Shown one piece after another: positions 1-7,602 of a DNA stretch of 64,000 nt. The DNA comes from Pedobacter yonginensis. Lineage in GTDB: Bacteria; Bacteroidota; Bacteroidia; Sphingobacteriales; Sphingobacteriaceae. The notes under the pieces are model-generated. The model did no database searches, was not told the origin of the DNA, and saw only the letters and a list, made by a program, of their open reading frames with translations. A program made the position numbers and the translations under genes. Each line of letters begins with the position of its first letter. Positions within the stretch are counted from its first letter, which is position 1. The stretch is from positions 310,001-374,000 of the forward strand of contig NZ_QGNZ01000002.1 of assembly GCF_003173595.1 (NCBI RefSeq), read 5' to 3'.

Positions 1-134
1 GTGAGATACGAGAGATTAGACGGCTAATCTTTCCCCTCTCACGTCTCACCTCTCAAATCTTAAATCTCACGTCTCGCCTCTCAAATCTCACGTCTCAAAT
101 CTCCAATCTCAAATCTCAAGTCTCACCTCTATAA
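1..134. repeat. GAGA/TCTC low-complexity intergenic element
   Basis: The stretch is built from degenerate repeats of tctcacgtctcaaa on the + strand. A perfect short hairpin lies at its left end (AGATTAG-acgg-CTAATCT) inside a wider GTGAGA...TCTCAC pairing. A similar element lies between sdhA and sdhB (51361-51477), where a purine-rich half is followed by a pyrimidine-rich half. Here the window edge probably cuts off the purine-rich half. No gene is visible in it. It lies just downstream of the LytS-type kinase gene. Confidence 0.75.
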
Positions 135-147
135 ACATTTTTCAATG

Positions 148-1176
148 CTAGAGTATCGGTAATCTTAACTCGATGTTGTAATCATTTTTCCCTTCTTTTA
201 TCTCTAAGGTAAAATTACTGCCGTAATGGTGCGCCAACCTTTTTCTAATGTTCACTACCCCTATCCCGCTCGAAAGTTCTTTAGGCCCTGTTTTCTTTTT
301 GTTGCTGGCATTAAAATAAATAAGCCCATCCAGCTCAGAAATACTTAAAATGATGTAAACTGGGTTGAGTTTATCGGTACAATCGCCATGCTTGAGTATG
401 TTTTCTACCATGGTAATTAGCACCAAGGGAATAATGCGCACGTTTTTGGTATCGCCTTTCACATCAAAATCCAATTGCAGTTTGTTGTTAAAGCGGAGCT
501 GATTGATTTTAATGACGTTTCTAATGTGCGCCAATTCATGATCCAAAAGGGCCGTTTTATCATCTTTATCAATTTCTAAAGAGTAGCGCATAATTTCACT
601 CAAAATCATGATGCCCTCAGAAAGTTCAGCCGATAGCGTTAAAGATTTTGCGTAGAAAAAGTTTAAGGTATTGTTTAAAAAGTGTGGATTTATTTGCGCC
701 CGCAAAAAGGCATATTCTGCCTCGTGCTTCTCTCGCTCCATTAAGCGCAATTGTTTTTGTTGCTTAATGTTTTCCGTGGCATAGTAATAACTAAAAGCAA
801 AGAGCGCATATTTTATAAAAATCCAAATGAGCAAAACCGAATAGTTCCAAATGCTCATTATGGGTGGTGGATCACCATTCATTCTAAAATGAGGCCTAAT
901 TAAATATCCTGTAACATACCAATGCAGGCATGAAAATGCATAAACTAAAAATATACCTATTGATAATGGAACAATTTTTAGTGGGGAGGCAAATTTTCTA
1001 AATAAAAGGATACACAGATATACAGTACAAATATTCGGGAACTCGGAGAAGAAAATATCCGGTATGCTAAAAAAAAAGGTTTCAGGCTCGGCCACAAACT
1101 CCAATAACCCACCTAAAAGCATATAAGGTAACCAAAAGATGAGGTGGTAAACTATAAGCTTGTATTTAGACTGCAT
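148..1176 (-). CDS. LytS/YehU-type sensor histidine kinase
   Basis: This 342-residue membrane sensor kinase should phosphorylate a LytTR-type response regulator. About four hydrophobic segments occupy residues 8-135, followed by a short coiled linker. The His_kinase (PF06580-type) box follows, with QINPHFLNNTLN around residues 161-172 and H165 as the probable phospho-acceptor. A C-terminal ATPase region contains MVENILKHG (N-box) and GIGVVNIRKRL (G-box). No response regulator gene is visible; it may lie beyond the left edge, since this gene is transcribed leftward. The start codon overlaps the last base of the upstream S41 peptidase gene, so the two are probably co-transcribed. The family is clear; the signal sensed is unknown. 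The nearby peptide island and LytTR-like repeats make peptide or envelope-stress sensing plausible. Confidence 0.9.
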   Translation of the reverse strand: MQSKYKLIVYHLIFWLPYMLLGGLLEFVAEPETFFFSIPDIFFSEFPNICTVYLCILLFRKFASPLKIVPLSIGIFLVYAFSCLHWYVTGYLIRPHFRMNGDPPPIMSIWNYSVLLIWIFIKYALFAFSYYYATENIKQQKQLRLMEREKHEAEYAFLRAQINPHFLNNTLNFFYAKSLTLSAELSEGIMILSEIMRYSLEIDKDDKTALLDHELAHIRNVIKINQLRFNNKLQLDFDVKGDTKNVRIIPLVLITMVENILKHGDCTDKLNPVYIILSISELDGLIYFNASNKKKTGPKELSSGIGVVNIRKRLAHHYGSNFTLEIKEGKNDYNIELRLPIL

Positions 1177-2591
1177 TACTTTTCCTTATAAGTTTTTACG
1201 TAATCAACCCAATTTTCTATTTTCTCAGAAAGTTCAACGTCAGGTTTAATACCCGTATTATCCAATGGATTATTTATACTATATATAGATTTACCTGCTG
1301 GATAAACTAATGTATAAAAATCACATGGTAGCTTCGAGGTTATAACTTCCAAATAATCAACCATCCCTGCACTAGCGGTGCCAAATATTTTGCATTTTGT
1401 ACTTTGTTTGGCTTGTAATAAAAAGAGCTCTGCCGCGCTTGCCGTATTCTTATTAATCAAAAAAGATACTCGTTCTGGATTCTTGGCAATTGACTCAAAT
1501 TTGATAGTGTCAACAGGGTATAAATCATAAAGTTCTCCTTCATGTTTTTTTAGCTCTATTAAAGTTTCATCCAAAGCTTTTTGAATACTGTCAGATACGC
1601 CAGGATATTTAATTGAATAGCCATCCTTAATATTATCTGGTGTAGCCAGTACCATACCGCCAGCGGTTAGAATAGGATTGGTATAAATATAAGGCATTAG
1701 GCTTTCATACACATATACCGAACCTCCACCATTGTCCCGTAAATCAATGATTAGATGTTTCGTATTTTCTAAAATGGATTTATTTTGCTTTACAATACTA
1801 TCGACTTGATTTATGTATGCCATTGATTCAAATGATGGAAACGTAAATAAGGCGGTTTCAGGGTCTATAATTCTAAATTTTGGAGATAAATCCGAATTAC
1901 CCAGAACTATTTCTTTTGGTTTTAGCGTGCCTCTAACCCATTTACCAAAGAAATCAAAATCTAGAGTATCTGAACTATACTTTAATTTTGGATAATTTAT
2001 TGAATGATCCCCAGCTCTAAAAAAAACGGTCCTATACCTGTTATCCTTCTTTAATAGTCTAAATTTTACTTGTTGAGGCATCCACCTCGAACTATCTGCT
2101 TTCAGCACAAAAGCAAGGAATTCTTTGTTTTTTTTAGTTCTGTCCCTTACAACTCCAACTTGATACACTCCAAAACTCCAAACACCTTCAATGGGGTCAA
2201 GGTATTTTTTCTCATATTTTAGGTATAATTTGAATTTATTTTGTGTCCAAGATGTTTTTTCTTCTTTTGAAAAAAATTGCCTGATGGAATCAGGGGATAT
2301 AGCATCGAAATCAATCCACATGTTAACATGCTTATCCTTAAATAGTGCCAGCCACTCTCTGCTCAATGACAAACATTCATAGGGATTAGAATGGCTTGCA
2401 ATTCTAGCTAAACTATCTGTTTTTTTTTGAAAGCCACTCCTATTTAGTGCAGTTATTTTATCTGCATATCCAGGGTAGTTGTTTTTAATTCTATCTACCA
2501 TCGAATGAAAATTATCCGAACAATTGCAGTTTTGTGCCTCTACAACACTAGATATCGTCAGAAAAAAAATTAATAGTTTGAAGTAATTCAT
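1176..2591 (-). CDS. S41 family (C-terminal processing-like) peptidase, secreted
   Basis: The 471-residue protein has an N-terminal signal peptide (MNYFKLLIFFLTISSVVEAQ). The C-terminal half shows the tail-specific protease fold: IIDLRDNGGG around residues 282-291 and NKNTASAAELFLLQA around 380-394, where the serine of TASAAE is the expected nucleophile. No PDZ domain is obvious, so it resembles the Bacteroidota S41 proteins found in periplasmic or lipid-anchored form rather than classical Prc. It ends exactly where the LytS kinase starts (one-base overlap) and begins 51 bp after the stop of a short GG-leader peptide on the same strand. A peptide-peptidase-kinase operon is therefore possible. 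A role in peptide processing or turnover is inference only. Confidence 0.85.
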   Translation of the reverse strand: MNYFKLLIFFLTISSVVEAQNCNCSDNFHSMVDRIKNNYPGYADKITALNRSGFQKKTDSLARIASHSNPYECLSLSREWLALFKDKHVNMWIDFDAISPDSIRQFFSKEEKTSWTQNKFKLYLKYEKKYLDPIEGVWSFGVYQVGVVRDRTKKNKEFLAFVLKADSSRWMPQQVKFRLLKKDNRYRTVFFRAGDHSINYPKLKYSSDTLDFDFFGKWVRGTLKPKEIVLGNSDLSPKFRIIDPETALFTFPSFESMAYINQVDSIVKQNKSILENTKHLIIDLRDNGGGSVYVYESLMPYIYTNPILTAGGMVLATPDNIKDGYSIKYPGVSDSIQKALDETLIELKKHEGELYDLYPVDTIKFESIAKNPERVSFLINKNTASAAELFLLQAKQSTKCKIFGTASAGMVDYLEVITSKLPCDFYTLVYPAGKSIYSINNPLDNTGIKPDVELSEKIENWVDYVKTYKEK

Positions 2592-2642
2592 CTTAAATAA
2601 GAATTTTGTTAGGTTATGGAACCCATGTTTATTACACTAAGA

Positions 2643-2813
2643 TTAATTACCGAAGGTTTTCATTGTAAAATTTTTACATATCGGTGTGCCTGACAAAGGC
2701 TTCACACCTCCACCCCCACTATTAATTTGGTTCATTTCGTCTTTAGTTAATTCTTTTACTACATTTTTTTTGAAAACAAACGCGGTTTTCTTTTCTAATT
2801 TTTTAGTTTTCAT
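2643..2813 (-). CDS. Short GG-leader precursor peptide (RiPP-like)
   Basis: A 56-codon ORF starts with ATG at 2813 and stops with TAA at 2643. The first ~32 residues are a Lys-rich leader (MKTKKLEKKTAFVF...) ending KELTKDEMNQINSGGGG. This is the layout of Bacteroidota class I lanthipeptide-like and natural-product precursors: a KLxL-type start, an acidic/amphipathic segment, then a run of glycines. The predicted core (VKPLSGTPICKNFTMKTFGN) has one Cys plus Ser and Thr residues. No LanB, LanC or radical-SAM maturase is visible in the window, so modification is uncertain. It lies 51 bp upstream of the S41 peptidase gene on the same strand and 69 bp downstream of LytTR-like direct repeats. The call rests on leader shape and context. 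Confidence 0.65.
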   Translation of the reverse strand: MKTKKLEKKTAFVFKKNVVKELTKDEMNQINSGGGGVKPLSGTPICKNFTMKTFGN

Positions 2814-2881
2814 AAAATTATATTTTTAGTTGTTTATAGCTGCAAGTTGTAAATAAAAAAAATATCTACCAAAAACGATAC

Positions 2882-2933
2882 ACCAAACGGCCGATTGTAC
2901 GTACGAAACCACTAGATTGTAGGGACGAACGCC
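2882..2933 (+). promoter_or_regulatory. Three LytTR-like direct repeats
   Basis: Three related motifs lie in the same orientation: ACCAAACGGCC at 2882, ACGAAACC at 2903 and ACGAACGCC at 2925. Start-to-start spacing is 21 and 22 bp, two helical turns, which is the usual geometry of LytTR-domain binding sites (known for AgrA/ComE-type regulators). They sit upstream of the minus-strand GG-peptide gene. ACGAACGCC recurs exactly at 39601-39609 in front of the LytS/ABC divergent operons. Binding by a LytTR regulator is inferred. Confidence 0.5.
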
Positions 2934-3031
2934 AAATTAACCCATTAAAAATTTTGGTTTTGAGTGGAAATTTTCCTGTTTACCATCATTTTATTTTTTT
3001 ATGGAAAAAGCCAAAAAAACCTAAAAAAAGA

Positions 3032-3061
3032 CCCGTTCGTACTTACAAAAAGGCATTTCGT
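3032..3061 (-). promoter_or_regulatory. Two LytTR-like direct repeats, opposite orientation
   Basis: Read on the minus strand, ACGAAATGCC (from 3061) and ACGAACGGG (from 3040) are 21 bp apart. The flank CGATACAC is shared with the plus-strand group (2877-2884), so the two groups form a large imperfect inverted pair around a ~100-bp A+T-rich spacer. The sites lie 120 bp upstream of the two plus-strand GG peptides. Divergent control of both peptide transcripts by one regulator is inferred. Confidence 0.45.
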
Positions 3062-3180
3062 GTATCGTTTTTTGAGAATTAAAATTTAAGCGCAATACTT
3101 GCATCATGTTTGGCCAACAGTGGTGGCACCCGAAAAACCAGTAAAGAGTAGGGAGATTTAAAAAATTTAAATTTAATTAC

Positions 3181-3357
3181 ATGAAAAATTTAGAGTTAGA
3201 AAATTTTGGCGTGCAAGAAATGAATGCCAAAGAAATGCAAATAGCAAACGGAGGTGCCGGTGGCGGTATGATTAAGAAGGTATTAGGTTACATAGGGGGT
3301 GCAATTTCAGATTGTGCTCATGGATTTGTAGAGGGTTTTTTAGAAGGTACACGTTAA
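3181..3357 (+). CDS. Double-glycine leader peptide, bacteriocin-like (peptide 1)
   Basis: This 58-residue ORF starts at ATG 3181. The leader, MKNLELENFGVQEMNAKEMQ followed by IANGG, matches the double-glycine type cut by peptidase-containing ABC exporters in Bacteroidota, with a hydrophobic/acidic pattern and GG at residues 24-25. The predicted mature part is about 33 residues, glycine-rich and amphipathic, with GxxxG-like spacing (GYIGG), one Cys and a Thr-Arg end. It lies 14 bp upstream of a second peptide of the same design, an arrangement like two-peptide (class IIb) bacteriocins. CPBP-family proteins follow downstream. Antibacterial activity is inferred; a signalling peptide is the main alternative. 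Confidence 0.75.
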   Translation: MKNLELENFGVQEMNAKEMQIANGGAGGGMIKKVLGYIGGAISDCAHGFVEGFLEGTR

Positions 3358-3371
3358 ACTAAGAAAATAGT

Positions 3372-3536
3372 ATGAAAACAGAAGAAGTAGAATTAGGTCT
3401 TGAAAATTTATCGCCACAAGAGATGGCGGAAATTGACGGAGGACGAAGCATATTTGGATGGATAGGTTATGGTGTGGGCGAATTTGTTGGCTTAGCATCA
3501 TGGGTTGGGGCAGGTCTTGCAGGATGTAGCGACTAA
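3372..3536 (+). CDS. Double-glycine leader peptide, bacteriocin-like (peptide 2)
   Basis: This 54-residue ORF starts at ATG 3372, 14 bp after peptide 1. Its acidic leader MKTEEVELGLENLSPQEMAE is followed by IDGG (GG at residues 23-24). The predicted mature part, RSIFGWIGYGVGEFVGLASW with VGAGLAGCSD, is strongly hydrophobic with repeated GxxxG spacing. This is the helix-packing motif typical of two-peptide bacteriocins. Like peptide 1 it carries a single Cys near the C-terminus, so an intermolecular disulfide is possible. No peptidase-containing ABC transporter lies in the window, so export would depend on one encoded elsewhere. Confidence 0.75.
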   Translation: MKTEEVELGLENLSPQEMAEIDGGRSIFGWIGYGVGEFVGLASWVGAGLAGCSD

Positions 3537-3548
3537 ATCCAAAACATA

Positions 3549-3583
3549 GTAACCATATGAGAATATTTTACTCATATGGTTAC
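3549..3583 (+). promoter_or_regulatory. 13-bp perfect stem-loop after the peptide genes
   Basis: GTAACCATATGAG (3549-3561) and CTCATATGGTTAC (3571-3583) are exact reverse complements separated by a 9-nt loop. No T-run follows, so it is not a standard intrinsic terminator. It begins 13 bp after the second peptide stop and lies 68 bp before the first CPBP gene. It could act as an mRNA 3'-end stabiliser that keeps peptide mRNA abundant relative to the downstream genes, or as a protein-binding palindrome. Confidence 0.6.
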
Positions 3584-3650
3584 AATATGTGATCTTGTGT
3601 ATTGCTAGTACAAAACCACCTGTAAAATAACAATAATAATAACAAATCTG

Positions 3651-4133
3651 ATGTCACAACTCCATCCAACTTTTAGTAAACCAATCAATAAAACTTTCAA
3701 AAATAATATCAAAACCTTACGTGTTTTTGCTCTCTCTATGCTTGTTTTGCTATTGATAAATTTTATTTATGATAAAACACAATTGTATTTTGCAACACCG
3801 TTAGCAATCAACCCGATTGATAATGAAAATTTAGTTTATAAAATCGTTGTTGGATGTTTAGTTGCTCCAATATTGGAGACTTTTTTCTTTCAAGTATTAC
3901 CGAATATCGTGCTGACAAATCTAAAGATTAGAAATGATTTCCTTTTAATCGGCTTACCTGCATTTTTTTTTGGGTTAGATCACTACTATAATATTTTGTA
4001 TTTATTATGTGCGTTCTTTGCGGGCATTATTTTTAATTACTTATACATTACAGGAAAAAGAAATGCCAATAATGCTTTTTTTTATGTTTTCTTTCTTCAT
4101 TGTATTTATAATTGTTACGCATATTTATTGTAA
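3651..4133 (+). CDS. Small CPBP-family membrane protein, possible immunity protein
   Basis: The 160-residue protein has four or five hydrophobic segments. The CPBP (Abi, PF02517-type) pattern is recognisable: APILETFFFQVLPN occupies the place of the EExxxR motif, FFGLDH gives FxxxH and HCIYN gives HxxxN. The first motif is degenerate: E-T instead of E-E, and Gln instead of Arg. The enzyme may therefore be inactive or altered. CPBP proteins next to class II bacteriocin genes often give self-immunity, and this one directly follows the two peptide genes. Family confidence is moderate to high; the immunity role is inference. Confidence 0.7.
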   Translation: MSQLHPTFSKPINKTFKNNIKTLRVFALSMLVLLLINFIYDKTQLYFATPLAINPIDNENLVYKIVVGCLVAPILETFFFQVLPNIVLTNLKIRNDFLLIGLPAFFFGLDHYYNILYLLCAFFAGIIFNYLYITGKRNANNAFFYVFFLHCIYNCYAYLL

Positions 4134-4349
4134 CCCTAAACTTAGCTCTTAGGCAAATCATGTTTTTAAAAGTAATTGATTACTAGGCTAATACAGATAC
4201 TAAATTGAAATAAATTAATGACACCTATCAAATCGTATATATAATTTACTAGGCATCTATTTACCTCTATTGTAAAATTCCTTCCACATAGCATAACAGA
4301 TAGGTCAAACAGACAATACATTTTCTAAATAATGAGATAACTTAATTTC

Positions 4350-5201
4350 ATGAGACACATTTTATACTTTTTATTTATTTGGTTCTTAGTTAACACATTA
4401 TTGGGCGGTTTGGCGTATGGCGTGGTATTTCTTACCCAACACCTCTCTGTTGCTGAAGTATTGAACTTGTTGGATAAAAAAATTGCATACATATTTGCTT
4501 GTCAAGTCCTAAGCTTAATAGCAACCCTTATTACTGTTTACGTTTTTCTGCGAGATGAGGCTAAGTCTACAATCATAGATTTAGGATTAAAATTCTATTC
4601 TGTGAAAAATCTTTTACAGGGTTTTGCTTTTGGAACAATCCCCATCCTTCTAGTTGCATTCACTCTTTATTTTAGAAAGGAAATCGAATATCAAAGTCAT
4701 CCATTTAATCCTGCACATATAATTTTATATATTGTCATATTAATAATAGGTGCAGCTAATGAAGAGATATTGGCAAGAGGCTATATTTTAAATCATTTAT
4801 TGAAGACGAGAAGCAATCTTAAATCTTTGCTCTATTCAGCAATCCTATTTGCATTGTTCCACATTAGTAATGATAACCTTACTTTAATACCATTCATTAA
4901 CATCTTATTATCAGGAATATTTCTAGGTGTTTTCTATATTTATTTTAGAAATTTGTGGTTTTCAATTGCCGCTCACTTTGCATGGAATTATTTTCAAGGC
5001 CCAATTTTAGGAAGCCCAGTTAGTGGGTTAAAAACGGATAGCATTTTTAAACAAATACCTGCTGGTAGTGAAATTTTAAGTGGAGGCAATTTCGGATTTG
5101 AAGCCTCTTTAATATGCACGATAGTGCTTATCATCTCAATTGCTGTACTTTATTTGTTTTGTTTAAAACATAAGAATAGCTTCCACTCCAATGCAATTTA
5201 A
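4350..5201 (+). CDS. CPBP family intramembrane glutamic endopeptidase
   Basis: The 283-residue polytopic protein has all three CPBP (Rce1/Abi-like) motifs intact. ANEEILARGY around residues 142-151 gives EExxxR, FALFH around 171-175 gives FxxxH, and HFAWN around 212-216 gives HxxxN. Hydrophobic segments cover most of the length, and a final helix (ICTIVLIISIAVLYLFCL) ends the protein. It starts 216 bp after the smaller CPBP gene; that gap holds no convincing ORF. Known family roles are membrane proteolysis, prenyl-protein processing and bacteriocin maturation or immunity. Clustering with GG-leader peptides favours the last. Confidence 0.88.
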   Translation: MRHILYFLFIWFLVNTLLGGLAYGVVFLTQHLSVAEVLNLLDKKIAYIFACQVLSLIATLITVYVFLRDEAKSTIIDLGLKFYSVKNLLQGFAFGTIPILLVAFTLYFRKEIEYQSHPFNPAHIILYIVILIIGAANEEILARGYILNHLLKTRSNLKSLLYSAILFALFHISNDNLTLIPFINILLSGIFLGVFYIYFRNLWFSIAAHFAWNYFQGPILGSPVSGLKTDSIFKQIPAGSEILSGGNFGFEASLICTIVLIISIAVLYLFCLKHKNSFHSNAI

Positions 5202-5265
5202 TCTAATTCTTTTATTGTCTCAGATGATTCAACGGGATAATTTAAGCTCTTTCAAATAATTACAA

Positions 5266-5973
5266 ATGATCTCCAATTTTTTCAAAAATCCAAATATTCA
5301 ATTTAAAAACGATGACGCTGTTAAAGATGCGCTCAAGGAATTGTTTGCAGTTTTTTGGTATTGTTTGTTGTTTTCGGGCATTAGTTTGTTGGTAGTTTCT
5401 TTAATTGACTTTGTTATAAAATTAAACCATCAATTTTCGTTTATGGATGCTATAGATCATGCTCAACAGTAGGCCTCTACAAGGAGAAGTTTCGTGTTCT
5501 TTATCGTGGTGGCACCCATAGCAGAAGAATTAATTTTTAGGCTTCCCCTAAAGGTAAAAAGGCTAAATATATTCGTTGCACTTGTTATGGCTTACGGTAT
5601 ATTTTATTTATCACATAAAAGTGTTGCAACGCTATTTAGCCTAGCTGAAGTTTTAAAGGCTATTACTTTCATTTTAATTTGTTTAGAAATTCTATACTGC
5701 TTAAAGGATGAGTTTTTTAACGCCATTTCTACCCGGTATTTTAGTCTGTATTTTTATGCGCTTACCATAACCTTTGGTTTGCTTCACGTAAGAAACTACA
5801 TAGATTTGGTGCCTAGCAATTTGGTTTTATTGGCGCCGATATTTGCCATACCTCAAATTATTGCTGGTTTTTTCCTGGGCTATTTCAGGCTAAAAAGGGG
5901 GCTGTTTTGGAGTATTTTATTGCACGCAGTGATTAATACACCAACAACCCTATTTTATTTTGTTAAGCATTAG
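5266..5973 (+). pseudogene. CPBP-family gene interrupted by in-frame TAG
   Basis: Two ORFs lie in the same frame, 5266-5472 and 5494-5973, separated by a single TAG at 5470-5472 (cag-TAG-gcc). Read through, they give a ~235-residue membrane protein. Its motifs are intact and all downstream of the stop: AEELIFR (EExxxR), FGLLH (FxxxH) and HAVIN (HxxxN). One base change (for example CAG to TAG) explains the break. The second part could instead start at GTG 5494, preceded by aaggag at 5481-5486, but it would then lack the first ~75 residues, including a membrane segment. A recently inactivated third CPBP copy is the simplest reading; a split functional gene or a sequencing error cannot be excluded. 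Confidence 0.65.
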
Positions 5974-5994
5974 AATGATTAAGTTTGCAGGCGA

Positions 5995-6507
5995 ATGGCA
6001 GAACTTAAGCTTTATGTACCCAAAAAATCTGATTACCCTGCCCTAATTATCTTATGGGAGGCTTCGGTGCGGGCAACACACCATTTTTTATCTGAAAGTG
6101 ATATTCAATCTTACAAATCATTAATTTTTAATCAATATCTGCATCAAGTTGAATTATTCAGCTTGAAGATAGAAGATGAAATAATTGGTTTTATGGGTTT
6201 AGCTGATGATGTTTTACAAATGCTTTTTATTCAGCCAAATTTTAGGGCTAAGGGTGTGGGTAAACAGTTAATTCGATATGCAATTGAGCATAAAAACATC
6301 ACCAAAGTTGATGTGAACGAACAAAATTTACAGGCAGTTGGGTTCTATACACATTTAGGTTTCCAAGTTACCAATCGTTATGAAAACGATGCTGCTGGTA
6401 AGCCATACCCCATTTTATCAATGGAATTGAGAAAAGGTAGGCGCTGCAAGATTGTATATAATCAATTAGTCAAGCGGCTTTTTAACTTTAAAAAGGGTAA
6501 AAAATAG
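5995..6507 (+). CDS. GNAT family N-acetyltransferase
   Basis: The 170-residue protein has a single GNAT domain. The acetyl-CoA pyrophosphate-binding loop is visible at RAKGVGKQL (about residues 83-91; R/QxxGxG/A pattern) after strand 4 (VLQMLFIQPNF). The C-terminal part NLQAVGFYTHLGFQVTNRY is typical of motif B in YjaB/YiiD-like N-acetyltransferases. It starts 21 bp after the broken CPBP gene and may be the last gene of that transcript. The substrate cannot be told from sequence. A basic tail (RKGRRCKI...KKGKK) extends beyond the domain. Confidence 0.88.
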   Translation: MAELKLYVPKKSDYPALIILWEASVRATHHFLSESDIQSYKSLIFNQYLHQVELFSLKIEDEIIGFMGLADDVLQMLFIQPNFRAKGVGKQLIRYAIEHKNITKVDVNEQNLQAVGFYTHLGFQVTNRYENDAAGKPYPILSMELRKGRRCKIVYNQLVKRLFNFKKGKK

Positions 6508-6532
6508 TGGTTCTGTAAACATTTCATGAAAA

Positions 6533-7336
6533 TTACCTGAGTTTGGATGGTGCCAAGCCAAATGCCTTTTTAAAGGCAAAAGAAAAATGAGATAAATCTT
6601 TAAAACCAACTTCTAAATATACATCGGTTGATTTCCAACCCTTTTCTTTAATTAAATAGTAGGCATCATTTAATCGCTTTTGCTGTAACCACTTATTGGG
6701 AGACATGTTGTAAATTTTCTCAAAATCTCTTTTAAATGTAGCCAAACTCCTCCCGGTTAAATATGCAAAGCGGTTATTATCCACATTAAATTTATAGTGT
6801 GCATTCATGTAAGCTTCTAAATCAATTTTTCCGGGCTCGGTAAAATCGAACAAAACGTTCTTCAACTCCGGATTGGTTTGCAGCAAAATCATAACAGCCT
6901 CCTTAACTTTTAAATTGGTTAACATGCTATTCAATTCATTTACACCATCTAGGTAAGGCTGCAATGAGTCTATATAATTGGTAAAAAGCACATTGGGTTG
7001 TAACAGCATAGAATTCAATTCAGGTGCTGGATGATCCATCGTTAATTTGAATTCCTCACTAATGCTGCGTAGCGTTTCCTGATCTATGGATATAGAGATG
7101 GATTGGTAATCTCCTCCATCAACAGGTGGATATTTGGTATATCTGGCCAATTGATTTCGTCTAAAAAACCTAAAATCTCCTGATTTGAAAGCAAATTTTT
7201 GCCCTGCAATAAACATTTCAGAGACTCCAGAAATAAGGTAGCCAAAGTTGTGACTTTCTATAAACTGTTCTCCCTCACTACTTTTATGCGCGTAACAGGA
7301 ATACAAGATTTTTGGCCGTTTTTCTACTTTCTGCAT
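6533..7336 (-). CDS. AraC family transcriptional regulator
   Basis: The 267-residue regulator has a cupin-like N-terminal sensor region and a C-terminal AraC double helix-turn-helix. The latter shows RSLATFKRDFEKIYNMSPNK, WLQQKRLNDAYYLIK and VGFKDLSHFSFAFKKAFG in the last ~100 residues. I chose ATG at 7336 rather than an upstream in-frame TTG at 7345. The -7 box TAAATTTG (7350 to 7343) overlaps that TTG and would place transcription start at or next to the ATG. The mRNA is thus probably leaderless. The gene is convergent with the GNAT gene (25-bp gap). Its targets are unknown; the neighbouring SDR gene is a candidate. Confidence 0.9.
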   Translation of the reverse strand: MQKVEKRPKILYSCYAHKSSEGEQFIESHNFGYLISGVSEMFIAGQKFAFKSGDFRFFRRNQLARYTKYPPVDGGDYQSISISIDQETLRSISEEFKLTMDHPAPELNSMLLQPNVLFTNYIDSLQPYLDGVNELNSMLTNLKVKEAVMILLQTNPELKNVLFDFTEPGKIDLEAYMNAHYKFNVDNNRFAYLTGRSLATFKRDFEKIYNMSPNKWLQQKRLNDAYYLIKEKGWKSTDVYLEVGFKDLSHFSFAFKKAFGLAPSKLR

Positions 7337-7342
7337 GTAAAT

Positions 7343-7350
7343 CAAATTTA
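7343..7350 (-). promoter_or_regulatory. -7 box of AraC regulator (leaderless mRNA)
   Basis: The minus strand reads TAAATTTG, an exact TAnnTTTG Bacteroidota -7 element. It ends six bases before the ATG at 7336, so the transcript would start at about the first codon. Confidence 0.55.
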
Positions 7351-7602
7351 TAAAATAATTGCTAACACCATTAGAAGCCGTTCATATCTGAACACATGAT
7401 GCCAACTAATCTTTCTAGGATTTAAATTTCAGGGTGTATCATAACCAATTAAGTATAGCAGACAAAATTTTGTTTTGAAGCTAAGGCAAAAATTAGCGAT
7501 ACAAAATTCTCACGCAAATTGAATTTAAAATCATTATGCGCTTTGTTGCGAAATGATTTGGCACCTCTGCAGTAAATTGATTGATGATACACCCTTGCTC
7601 GT

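Noticed and set aside
5470..5472. Stop-codon recoding (for example pyrrolysine) in the CPBP gene
   Set aside because: No recoding machinery or signal is seen, and a single point mutation explains the TAG.
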